Part shown: positions 1-11,074 of the stretch, piece by piece
Layout of the letters: each line of letters opens with the position of its first letter
How positions within the stretch are numbered: the first letter of the stretch is position 1
Assembly (NCBI RefSeq): GCF_021134715.1
Contig: NC_060027.1
Coordinates: 4,650,001-4,714,000 of the forward strand
Length of the DNA: 64,000 nucleotides
Source: Daphnia pulex
Lineage: Eukaryota > Arthropoda > Branchiopoda > Diplostraca > Daphniidae
Direction: 5' to 3'
Program-made: the position numbers and the translations under genes
Notes under the pieces: model-generated
Database searches by the model: none
Told to the model about the DNA's origin: nothing
What the model saw: only the letters and a program-made list of their open reading frames with translations

Positions 1-3000
1 TATTCATAGAGAACAACTCCCAGATGCCCCATGAGCTTTTCTTCCTGACAAGTTTTCATTACTGCTGCAATACGGCTAATCAAATCAGCAGCTTGTTGCC
101 GAACCTATGGAATAAAAATCATTATATTAAAACGAACGTTTACAAATAAAAGTTGTATAACATTACTTTTGCTGATTTGTTGTTCAAACGCCATAAAATA
201 GTACCACAAATTTGTGGCAAATAAGGTTTAACTCGTTTGGAAAGTGAGTTCACGATTGTACCGAATCCATTTAGCATCACAACATCTTCAGTCGTTTGTT
301 CCTGAAATGCGTAGAGAATACCGTCGATGAGCTGCTCTTCCAAGCGAGCGTCGATATCAGCGGCACCAAGATTACCCATGATCTTTTCGACCGTTTCCAT
401 AACCATTTTCCGGTATTGTTCATTTTCGTCCTGTTAGGAAAAATATTCAACATGTTATTTGACTGTCACTGAATTATAAATAATGAAAATGAATAAAACC
501 TTTAAATCGTCAACCACTCGGCCAATAATTTCCGCTGCACCAACACGATTAGCGATTTCAACTGTTGTGTCAACTAGCTGGCGATAGTTACGTCTATCTA
601 ATGCCATTCTATGATTCCAGAAACTTTTGAAGAAATGTGGCAAAATTTCTGTTTTAATATACTGAGGTTCCACACCGTCAGTTGCGCAACACTGTTTCAC
701 CACTTTAAGTACAATCTTTTTCATTTCTTCGTCAGGTGACTGAAACTCGCGAATTAAAATTAACATCACTTCGCGAGTGTAATAATTGGCGTATTCGGCA
801 TCCATGAGAGGAATCAAATAGCCAATAGCCTATTTTTTTTAAACAAATAATATTACAGTATGCAGGATAATATTTTACTTTCAATTAACATACCTTAAGG
901 AAAGCAGCCAATCCCTTACCACGATGAGTTCTTATACCCTTCCACAACGGTTTTAAAACAGAGTCAAAGCTCTCAATACCGTACGGAGTCGCGGCTTCTG
1001 CCAGCGCAGCAATGGACAAGGCAGTGATGGTGCGCACTTTCTGTTGCTCATCTACCAATCCATGTTCAATGATCTCAACCAGATTTCGCAAGTGAGGTAA
1101 AATAGCACATCCCATAAGAATAGCAATTTGTTGGACGATTTTGATGCCAGTATGGCGAGCTTGCCATGACTTTTTACTCTTGCAAACGGCCTAAAATAAA
1201 AATAATAGATAAGAACAAGCCCATCTTAAAACTGAAACAAACTATATACCTTTAGAAAGGGAAGAAGGGAAGGAATTCCCAGTGCAGAAGCTACCACAGC
1301 AAAAGCTCTTGCAGTAGTGTTACGAACATATTCATCAATGTTATCGATATCAGGTCTCATGGTAGAAATCATAGTTGCTAAACCAGCTGCTTTGGCTAAA
1401 TTAGAGATGATTTCTCGACCTTCAACACGAGCATAATAGTCTTCGTCGATTAGCAGCGGTTCAATAACGACAAGGATTTTGTGGACGTATGGACGCACTA
1501 GATCATCCAATTTGTAGAGAATGCGATCGATAACTTTAACGAGCAAATGTCGCTCTTGGTCTTCAAGGGTAGGAGACATCAATAAAGGAAGGATCTGATT
1601 GAAAAGTGGACCAGCTCCGAATTCTCTAGCCTATTGAAAAACATAAACGCAGTTTGAAGATACAATTACTTTAAAATAATATATATCAGTTTACCTTATC
1701 AGTGATTTGTCTTAATGCAGATTTACGCATAGGTGGGGTACCGTTCTTGATTTTAAGTAAAAGAGTCATGATTTTTCGTTCTTTAAGCTCTTCTGGGCTC
1801 AATGAATCTTCATCAACATCAATCTGCAAAATAATAGAGTAAAAACTTTTTAATTTTACTTAAAAGAAATAGTTAAGTATAATTACCAATAGCTTGTCAA
1901 AATATTGGGCATCTTCTGGCTTCAAAAAGGGCAAGTTACCGCCTTTGGGTTGTGTGTCCATGTATTTTGAGGCAGTTTTATCTTCTTGTTGCATGTAGAA
2001 TCCCGAATTGGCCCCAGCTAATGGAGTGGGAGTTGCAGTTAATTTGCGCGCCGGGGTACGTAGAGGAATGTATCCAGCTGGAGGAGGCAGGACCTTGTAG
2101 CCTTCTGGAAACATCCCGTCTAGTTCATCATCTCCAATTGGGCGGTTTCTTTCGTCGATTTCTCTTTCCCATCGGTATGCCTATTTCGATAAATTTCATT
2201 GTGGGTTACATATTGAACATCAAAACGGATAATGCACTGATTACTTGTAGTTGTTCAGGAGTCATGGTAACAAGGTGTCCTGGAGTTGGGGTAGCCATGG
2301 CCATAGCTTTTTGTCCGATTGGAGTAGCTCCACCCGGTGTCATTCTTGGAGTCATAGCTCCAGATAGTGAAGGAGTTTGCGGAGTCATTCCACCAGACGG
2401 TGTCGCACTGGAATTAGCTGGTGTTTCATCCCAACGGCTGCGACGTTTCGATGCCGAAGGAGTTGGTGTCTCCTGGATTGTGTCTCCTCCACGATCTGTC
2501 CGTGGTGTCTCAGCCCAACCAGAACCAAAACCAGGAGTAAATTCGCCGGCTCTTTCAGTTTTCGGTGTTTCGTCCCAGCGATTCCGTTTGCGGGAGTCGT
2601 CATTTCCCGGCGTAGCATCCCACAGACGACTTCCAGGGGTAACACCTCCAGCTGCCGGGGTTTCAGAGCCTTTGGAGCGAGAAGGAGTTTCATCCCAACG
2701 AGCTACTGCTGGCGTTTCCACTTCCCAGGTTTTCTTCTTTACCGTAGGAACAGTTGGTGCTGCAACTGGAGTGGCAGCAGGACCTGTGTCACCTTCACCT
2801 GTTTGATCCCAACGGGCTGCACGTTTCCGTGGCGCTTCATTTGATTCGCCGTTTGATGGTACCGTTACAGCTTTTAAGGTACCATCCTTAGCTTTGTCGG
2901 CAAGCTTCCGGCGGACCTAGAAATGAATACAAATGATTACATGTATAATCTCAACTACACCATAAATTATCCATTGTCATTACCTCTTGCTCTTCTGCGC

Positions 3001-4229
3001 GCAACTGTTGTTCACGAATAATATGAGCGTAAGTGCGAGATCCAACGTCTGGGGTTTTACCGCCTGCACAGAATAGCAATATAAAAAAGGAAAATGGGTT
3101 ATTATTCAAAGTAAGGAAGATTTTGTAATCGAAATTTAAAGAAAAAATTGGCAGTCGAGACCCAAACTCCCTGTGAGCGACGGAAGTAGAAAAAACTCTT
3201 AAACCAGTTTCTTCGCCCACAAGAAGTTACAAATACATACGTGGTGATGATTACGGAAGGGGAATTTGAGCAGATCAGCTCCTGGCCCACAAGTGAATAA
3301 TCCACCTATAATTAAGTAGCTTGTTCTAGGTTAATATTGGCTTCTAGTATCCTTAATAGTTTCTTGTAACAATTCCCCTTTGAGAGCCTTAGATTACTCA
3401 CCTCCAAGAGCTCTTAACTTAACTGGTTGCTATGGCACTCTTTTAATTTGCCATTGGGTCACGACATGAGAATATAGATAAACAAAAAGAGTTTACTTCA
3501 CAATCACAGATGTTCTTAATTCTAAAATAAGATTAAATTGAATAATGTGTTCCACTTTGCATTACAACAAGCAAGTATACTAAAATGAATAAAAAATATT
3601 AAATTTACCTTCAGCAAATGGATCAACACGTTCTGGGGAAATAATCAACTTCCGACGCTTTGCTCTGTATTCATCTTCTCTGTCAGCAATAGTTGGTCTG
3701 CGATGTTCAGCAAATGGGTCAAAGTCTTCTCCTGCCACTTCATTGAGAATCGCAGCTGGTGCTGTGAAAGTTTGCCTGCCTCCAGTGGCAACTGCTCCAT
3801 CATAATCTTCTTCTTCAACTTCATCAGTTGTGGCAATTGAAGTTACATATCCATCAAATCGACTTTGAACTTCACCGTAGATTTCTGAATCAAAAATGCC
3901 TGATTCGCCAAATCCGATGCGATCTTTTTCAGATATATCTACCTTGCTCCTTGACTGGATTTCCTGAACTTGAGCTGCAATTTCTGGAAAGACATATCAA
4001 ACCACATGTTAAACACAGTTAATATTATGGCATGTTCAGAGTTGTTATGAGACACTTATACACATGTGCAACTAGAGGTAAATAAGTTAACCAAATAATC
4101 CAATGATAAAAATTTGGGTAGCAAAAAAAGCTGTAAATTATCTTATCTTTGAAATAATTGCCAATATGATGTAAATAGAAAAACAATATTACCGTCGTAC
4201 GTATTCGGTGCCTTATTATTCGCGTCCAT
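1..4229 (-). CDS. SF3B1: Splicing factor 3B subunit 1, 3' end outside window
   Basis: Core U2 snRNP protein that helps recognise the intron branch point in the nucleus. Exons: 4193-4229, 3609-3983, 2984-3063, 2245-2916, 1887-2180, 1695-1823, 1250-1630, 894-1190, 500-829, 167-430, 1-104; about 987 codons with consistent phases. The start is the ATG at 4229 ([13 protein letters not shown]). The 672-nt exon encodes the N-terminal Thr-Pro-rich region with several RWDETP-type U2AF-ligand motifs, followed by [12 protein letters not shown] and [19 protein letters not shown] repeats follow and are near-identical to animal SF3B1, including VVKQCC, whose Lys corresponds to human K700. Roughly the last 330 residues of the family's usual length (about 1,300) lie beyond position 1. 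The neighbour PGAP1 is divergent. Identity is certain from the almost unbroken match to the known family sequence. Confidence 0.97.
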
Positions 4230-4889
4230 TTTTAGAGCTTCTCCACTCTTCTTTACAACGCACTTTGTTGCCAGATCATGCATGAAGATTTGTTGCTGCT
4301 GTCAAATCAAATCTCAAATGCGTAGAAATGCAAATTATACATTTCATCGTCGAATTCCACCAAATTGTGTGTGTCTATAGTTTCTATTTGTAGACGAAAG
4401 TTTTTTTCCGTTTCTGTATTAAATATTTTTTATAGAATAATAAATCTGTATTTATAAAATGGCCGGTGCGGACGTGCGGCTCCGGTCAGCCTCTCTTGAC
4501 TCTTGACTCTTGAGTTGAGTCTTTAAACGCTTGAAAAATAATAGTTGAAGGCAATTTCTATCGAGTAAGAGTCATGAAATGCCTTTTTCCATACTATATT
4601 ATGATTTCCTAATCCTTATTACTCATGGTTGTTATCGAATATCGACGAGTCAAATATTTTTCAATGATTTCTACAGCATATTGGCAACAATGCAATTCGG
4701 ATGTGCAGACGACATTCTTAGTAAGTATTTTGAAATGTCAAATGACAATATTTTCCTTTTTGTTGTCATAGTTTTAAGCTAATTTCATAGTTTACAAAAA
4801 ATATATTTATCTTGGTATAATATTGCTTAAACTATTTACTGGTGAAAAGTGTATTGTCGTGAAGGGAGACACATAAATTTTACGTGAAA
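4230..4889. promoter_or_regulatory. Shared divergent promoter region SF3B1/PGAP1
   Basis: These 660 bp lie between the two start codons of head-to-head genes, so both promoters must be here. Visible elements are a repeated TCTTGAC motif followed by its partial inverse (4491-4522) and TATCGA-containing stretches near 4559 and 4636 that resemble half of the arthropod DRE (TATCGATA). No TATA box is placed convincingly. Promoter function is inferred from gene arrangement. Confidence 0.5.
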
Positions 4890-7800
4890 ATGAAGAAAAA
4901 CAATTTGCTCAAACTGTTAGTTGGCTCCCTTCTCACGTTCTCCTTCATTCGAGGGATTCATCGTTTTGTTTTCGAATTGGAAGACAACAAATGCGAAATG
5001 ACCTTCATGTTTGAATATCCGCAATATATTGTAAGAGTATTACTTCTGTCCTTATTAAAGATTGCCATTTTTAAAAATTCTGTTATTATAGAAAATCAAA
5101 TTAAATGAACCAACATCAACTGAATTCCCTAATTACAACTTATTTGTTTACGGAGAAGGAGAGCAAGCTGAAAGATATAAAAAGGGTGAATTTACTGGAA
5201 TTCCAGTTCTTTTTATACCAGGAAATGCAGGGTCTTATAAACAAGGTATAGTTTCACTATGTCATGAACTTGTTATAGCAAAAATTAATTTAATGTGTGG
5301 CAATTACAGTTCGGTCTCTTGCTTCTTTTGCTTATCGCAAATCTCTGGATTCAAAGAAACATTTTCACTTTGACTTTTTTACAATTGATTTCCATGAAGA
5401 GTTTTCAGCTCTGTATGGGGGTATACTGAAGCAACAAACTATGTTTACTAGTAGTTGTATTAACAGAATTCTTCATCTCTACAAATCTACTCATCACCAA
5501 CAAAAGTCACTGCTTTTAATTGGCCACTCTATGGTTGGGTACTGACAAATTTAATATCCAACATTTTGTATAATTATTCTTTATATATTTCAGGGGGGAA
5601 TGGTTGCTAAAGCAGTTTTTAGTGAAATGGATTTTGATTCTGCTCTAGTGACCACCATTATCACTCTAGCCACCCCACACAAAAGTCCTGTTATAGTGCT
5701 AGATGAGGACATGGACAGTTTTTATCAAGAAACCAGTACATTTTGGAACGAATCGACAAATCGAACAAAACACGTCGCTTTAGCATCAATCGGTGGAGCG
5801 GACAGAGATATTCAAGTTCGGTCTGGGCTTACTGCTGCTAATTCACCAACAATCAACGTTCTGGTAAATTAGCAACAATTAAAATATAAATTTGTTAAAA
5901 TAGATTCAGTCAAAATGTATAAATTCGATTTTTATTTGCCAGACTACCGAAATGCCGACAGTTTGGCTTGCTGTTGATCATCTGTGTATAGGTACGGTAC
6001 TAAGAAATGCTAATTACGCTTATTTGTGTAAGTAGTAATGTAGTGTTTAGTGTGGTGTAAACAGGTAGTTTCGACAGTAGTTCGATCTCTATTCGATATG
6101 GTTGAACCTTCAACGCAGAACTGGATTGAACGGGTTGATCTACGAAAAGAAATTCTCCTCTATCACCTCATGAAGGTTATTAATTAATCCAAATTTAAAT
6201 TTCATATTTTCCAACATTTTTTTTTTCCAATTTACAAAAGCGCAATGAAGGGAAAAGCTTTAAAAATTTCCTGAATGTAAGAGAAGTCGATTTTGATCCA
6301 GAAGGACGATGGAGAGAAGTTGTTGTGCCACATTTCACTGCCAGCATTGAACAAGAAAAGGAAAAATATAGCAATAGCTATTATATGATTCCGTTAGTCG
6401 ACAACGCTTATCGAGATCGTTTGGCGGCTGTAGCATCTGGACTACCCATTAAATATTGGGTTTTCGGCTGTGTTGCTTTGACTTGGCACAAAAATACTAG
6501 ATTCTGGTAATTATCACACATTTTTTATGATGAATTTAATCTTAAATTTTAGTTTTTCTTCATGTATTGTTGTTTTTTAACACTCTAATATGTAGTGAGC
6601 GCGGTATCGATTTATCACATCAAACTGTTCTGTTACCGAATGCCGGTGATTTTGTTAAGCGGAAGTTTGTCTACCTGGACTTGGTCAAACTCAAAGAGAA
6701 TGGTTTCACTCATATTGTATTTTTAATCCCCAAAAGTTATCAAAAGGTACTTCGTTAAGTTCTTTTCTACAATTTAATATTTAATAACTTTTCATGTGTG
6801 CCTTTTACCATAGGGATCTATTTTGTTTGATGTGCACCGCTCTATTGATAGAAACGTTGAAATCCGCTTCCCTTTCGCAAGATACATCCCATTTGCTTCA
6901 GCTGGAAAGATAGTGGTTCCGAGTAACGCCGTTTCATTCAACGTAACTTTACCAGACCTCAATAGATCATGGCAGTCAATTTTCCTTAAGATCAACGGAA
7001 ACGATTGTCCTATGGAAAAAAATGCAATTGTACGAAAAATTGTGCCATGGTCTCATGAAAGCCAATACTTTCTGTCAAATCAGAGCTTCTCTGTTCACCT
7101 TCATGTTCCTAAAGCTCCTGTCGATAGCGAATATGATTCAGTGCATCTTCAGTTTATCAGTCCCAATCCAAAATGCACTTACGAAATCGAGTATGAATTG
7201 CGGTTTTAAAAGATTCTTATAATTTATCATGTACATATTCATAAATTAAATTTTTTTATTATTTTCCTAATAGAGTTTCTACTGACTGGATCGGCATGTG
7301 TGCCCAACTGGCCCGGTTTTATTCGCCTTTTCTTTTGCCGATGCTATTTGCAATTTTTTTGTATTGTTTTTCAAGGCAACTTAAAGAGAAACAATCTAAT
7401 AATGCAGTCCCGTCCATTTTAACTTGCCTTGTCGAAATGCCAGTCATCAAAATGGCCCTTATTCCTGAGGCTTTCTCTATTTGCTTTGGGTATTACTTGT
7501 TGAATTTAATGAGACCATAGTATATATTTTTTAAATTATTGACACTTTTAATACTTCTAGAATTATCGATTCGTTACATCTACCGGCGTGGCCTTTTCTG
7601 CCGTCCGATGAATTTCTTCTCCGGAATCATGGGCTTGGCTTTCCTTTCATGTACTTCATTCTTGGATTCATTGCCTGGAGTTTAGCCATCATGCTGTCCG
7701 TTATTTTCTGCCTGGGAATATATATTGGAGGAAATGTTTTGCACACCATAATAATCCGGTAATAAGTTTCTATCTTCGTAATTGGAAAATGTTTGCGTTT

Positions 7801-8643
7801 ATTTAGTGTTTCTCTTCTAGATATCTGAGGAGTTCCTTCGGAATATCATTGATTGTTGCCGAGGTTGTAGCGATTGGCCTGTCTCGGATACCTTTAGTCA
7901 TATCAGTGGCTCTCATCGCAATCGGATGCAGTACCTGCGGTTCCCTAGCGCTGTTTCTTGGCCTTGGTGTTTATATATGGAAGGTTATAACCATTCATTA
8001 TATAATAGTTAATTTATAATTTTTTTTTCTATTTCACACCAACTAAGAGTTTTTACGTTTTATTTCAAGTTGTTCGATTATTTTGAGGACGAATTGGAAT
8101 CTATGTTGGGTGACGAAGAAAACCAAGAAGTTGATGATGACTTTCATATTAATACAACAATATCCTTACTATGGTTTTCTACAGCCATCCTCAGTCTTCC
8201 AACTCTTGTTGTGTGGAGCACAAGCCCAAGGTATTACTTTTAATTTAAAAATTTTGTTAATATGATTAAGTAACCACTAACCACTCTCTTATCCTTTTTG
8301 TGTTTTTACAGCTTAACTTTGCCGAATGATTATTGGTTGGTCCCTAGTTTCGTCTGGAATATATGCGGAATGATGATTTTACAAAAATCGAAATCTGTCC
8401 ATGATAGGTGCGTCTCTTTTTGTTTTTGTCTTACAAGATAAAAAAATCCGTTTGATAGTTGAAATTTAATGTTGTTTTTCTATATAAAATCGTAGTGCTG
8501 CTGGTTCCTATGGCTACTTGGGTAGCGCGTTCGCGGTTCTCTCCGTTTTATTGGTATCCTACAGTTTAGTCTCGATCTATCGCATCCAGTACTTTGTTAC
8601 AGCTGCAATCACCATGTATGCTGCATTCAAGTACATAATTTGA
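4890..8643 (+). CDS. PGAP1: GPI inositol-deacylase
   Basis: ER membrane enzyme that removes the acyl chain from the inositol of GPI anchors before ER exit. Exons: 4890-5030, 5092-5245, 5310-5533, 5594-5863, 5943-5991, 6051-6175, 6241-6506, 6596-6746, 6814-7202, 7274-7489, 7561-7758, 7821-7983, 8070-8230, 8312-8407, 8496-8643; 916 aa, close to human PGAP1 (922). An N-terminal membrane segment (LLVGSLLTFSFI) is followed by the lipase domain with PVLFIPGNAGSYKQ and the nucleophile elbow GHSMGG (Ser about 172), which is split by the intron at 5534. Then come VDHLCIVWCKQ and a multi-pass C-terminal half. The 49-nt exon at 5943 is needed to preserve this motif. The donor at 7203 (gtttta) is weak, but it is the only one that restores the frame. 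The next AATAAA is at 8770. Confidence 0.95.
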
Positions 8644-8769
8644 TTCTCCAGTTGTAAATGTATGTTGGTTTTTCTGGTAACCCGTTTGGCCGTATTATCT
8701 TTTTCTTAACTAGTAGAATTCGCCAAAACTAGTGTTTCCTTTTTTTTAAATAATTCTTATCGTGATAAA

Positions 8770-8775
8770 AATAAA
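8770..8775 (+). terminator. PGAP1 polyadenylation signal AATAAA
   Basis: Canonical AATAAA about 130 nt after the PGAP1 stop codon, in an A/T-rich stretch. Assignment to PGAP1 rests on position and strand. Confidence 0.5.
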
Positions 8776-9056
8776 AACGACAAAAGGTTCACGATTATTA
8801 ATGGCTTCATTGTACGATTTAAGATTCTATATTGGAACATCAGAGGCAGGTATAATTCTCATAGAAAATTCATTTTAGCACGTTACATTTCTTTTTTAAA
8901 GATAAATTTGTGTCGTAAAATGATGTCTTCAAAATTAATTGAAATGTCAATCAAATTAAAATAAAAGCAAAAGAAGAAAAACTGACAATGGAATTCAGGA
9001 CAGAAAAATTATTATACAGAATGTGGGTGGACATTGAACTGAATTTTGACTGAGTT

Positions 9057-9215
9057 TCAAAATTCAGGGATCAAATCCAGTGCTTCTTGTCCAATTGGCA
9101 CAGCATGGTGAAATGCCGAACTTGGCAAAAGGCCTTCGTGAGTGCGAGAGTTTTCGGCAATGCTGATAGTTGCCACGATGAGCATCACCAACAGCATGTA
9201 TCCAAATCCTAGCAT
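9057..9215 (-). CDS. Small secreted peptide, 52 aa, unrecognised
   Basis: Short open frame with a clear signal peptide (MLGFGYMLLVMLIVATISIA) and a mature part of about 32 residues beginning ENSRTHEG and ending LDLIPEF. It has no cysteines and no dibasic cleavage site. The coding exon probably starts at 9258 (acceptor tacag). A good donor (gtatgtaag) at 9336 suggests an untranslated first exon upstream and a 78-nt intron. I do not recognise the family. A neuropeptide-like or other secreted factor is possible, but there is no amidation motif. Support comes from the signal peptide and the flanking splice sites only. Confidence 0.45.
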   Translation of the reverse strand: MLGFGYMLLVMLIVATISIAENSRTHEGLLPSSAFHHAVPIGQEALDLIPEF

Positions 9216-9960
9216 CTTCGATTTATTTTTCCCGACGTTTCCCACGACAGTAAAATAACTGTATTTTTTAAAAAACAATGAGCACTCCTTTTGGGACTAA
9301 AAGGATCTTAGAACAAACTGTCAAAATCTTACATACCTTACTCAACAGCAAGCTTCACAGTTAGAAGAAACGTTAACCAACGTGCCTACTGATACGTTGC
9401 ACTTTTAAAAATTGGAACTAGGATCGGACTTTGTGGAATTAGGCCGTACAAAATATCAGAGAAATCTCAGAACTCCAGGTGAAATTTAATGTCGTCTAGT
9501 TCTTGTCTTACTTTATCCGGCTTTATCTCATGAATTAACGCTAGTTAAAGTTCACTGAAGTCTGAAGAAAATGGAGTGAAAGTGAAATAGAATTAGTTGC
9601 AGTTGGTGTAATAATGAGAAAAATTGTAGAGCGTCAAGCTAACAAACCTGTCACGAGGTTGTCGGGTTATTACTGGTACGACGGGTACGACGGATGATTT
9701 CGATCGACCTCACTGTTTCCTAATTCCTATTCATGAAATAATGGAATAAAGGTGTAGCGCACCTACCAACACATTCACAGAACACTGACGCCCATACCTT
9801 TACTACGCGGATATCTTTACTAAATTTTGTCTTCGTTGCTGTGATTGGTTTAATGGTCCATAATAGCCTTACCGCCTTTAATTTTGTAAAAAAAAATTAT
9901 AAACGTTGCAATATCTAGTTATATTTTCTATTGTTGTAGGGTGGTGTATGTATTAGTATT
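9216..9960. other. Intergenic, 5' leader of the 9057 peptide gene and flank
   Basis: The proximal part carries the likely leader exon and intron of the minus-strand peptide gene. Beyond about 9430 I see only A/T-rich sequence with no ORF or RNA gene I can support. Confidence 0.4.
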
Positions 9961-10225
9961 ACTAGAATGCGCGTGCGCGTTGCGCGGACACTAAAATGCG
10001 CGGAATTTGTTTTGCGCGCAAAAAACTAAAATGCGCGTCCCAAATTCTGGAATTTTTGCGCGGAAACGCACTAATATGCGCGCATTGCAGGGGGAAAATG
10101 CGCGCCCAGACACTAAAATGCGTGCTGGTCGAAGGAAATATGCGCGCACCCATACTGAAATGCGCGCAAGGCCCAAACTTGCACAGTTTAATCCAGCGCA
10201 CAGCCAACACTGATGCGCGCAATCA
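9961..10225. repeat. CpG-rich degenerate tandem repeat (ACTAAAATGCGCG motif)
   Basis: Seven variants of ACTAAAATGCGCG begin near 9961, 9990, 10025, 10070, 10112, 10154 and 10209, spaced 29-55 bp apart. Between them are further GCGCG cores and short A/T tracts. Reading frames stay open on both strands here only because the repeat lacks stops, so they should not be called genes. Confidence 0.75.
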
Positions 10226-11074
10226 AACGGAAATTGCACGCAACTAAGCGCTGGACTTTTCGATCCATTATTTAACCCGGAAATAAGACTTTTTGACGAA
10301 GAATTTTAACTTGTTATTTAATTTGCTGTTTAAGACTTTTATTGAAAGACTTTTTTCACGAGAAAATCCATTTGGCTGTATCAATGGATCCCATGCTGAT
10401 GCATTTTGACGGCGACGGTGGCAAACTGTGCTGTGCTGGATGCTGGAAGCTGCTGCTGCTGGATAGAATCTATATAGGACGCAGGGGCCCAGCAATACAG
10501 TAATATTATATAAGAAAAGAGCGAGAGAAACGGGCCAACGCGATTTTTGGCACAAGAGATTCTCTCTATATATTGAAAAGCCCCTCAGCAAACAGTCGGC
10601 ACGTCATTTATTGATAAAATGCACACCACGCCAATGCCGCCGCCCCGGTGCTGCTGGCCTGTGTGCTGTGAGGAGCGCAAGCGAGCACAATCACATCGCA
10701 CAATATAAAAACCAAGTATATGGCAAGACAAGCGGGAAGCCTAAACTATATATTTTTCCTATTATTAAAAAAGAAAAAAAATCGGCTTAAAAAGCCTCAT
10801 GTAATTAATAAGCACCCGGCGCGCAACACCGACCGACCAAACAACCAACAAACACATCCCGCGCGGTCACAATTTCATTTCTGCGGCCCATCGCGCAACT
10901 TTTTCCTCATCTCTTGGCATCTGCTGTGTGATCGCTCCTTTAAACTTTTTTTTTAAGGGGGATATTAATCTCGCGCACAAATAAATCACGAAAGATTATG
11001 CACACAGCAAGCAGCTCTCGCGCGCACTTGTTGTAAATCTTTTTTGACGTGGGAAAGAATAAAACGATCGTCGA
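10226..11074. other. Intergenic, no gene seen
   Basis: Mixed A/T-rich and GC-patched sequence with short CTG-type runs (10430-10460). No spliceable ORF, tRNA or other RNA gene was recognised. Confidence 0.4.

Noticed and set aside
1952-2806. 284-codon plus-strand frame over SF3B1
   Set aside because: It is the antisense shadow of the Thr-Pro-rich SF3B1 exon, whose codon bias keeps the opposite strand open.
9962-10247. Four overlapping ORFs on both strands
   Set aside because: The CpG-rich short repeat lacks stop codons, so openness is a repeat artefact.
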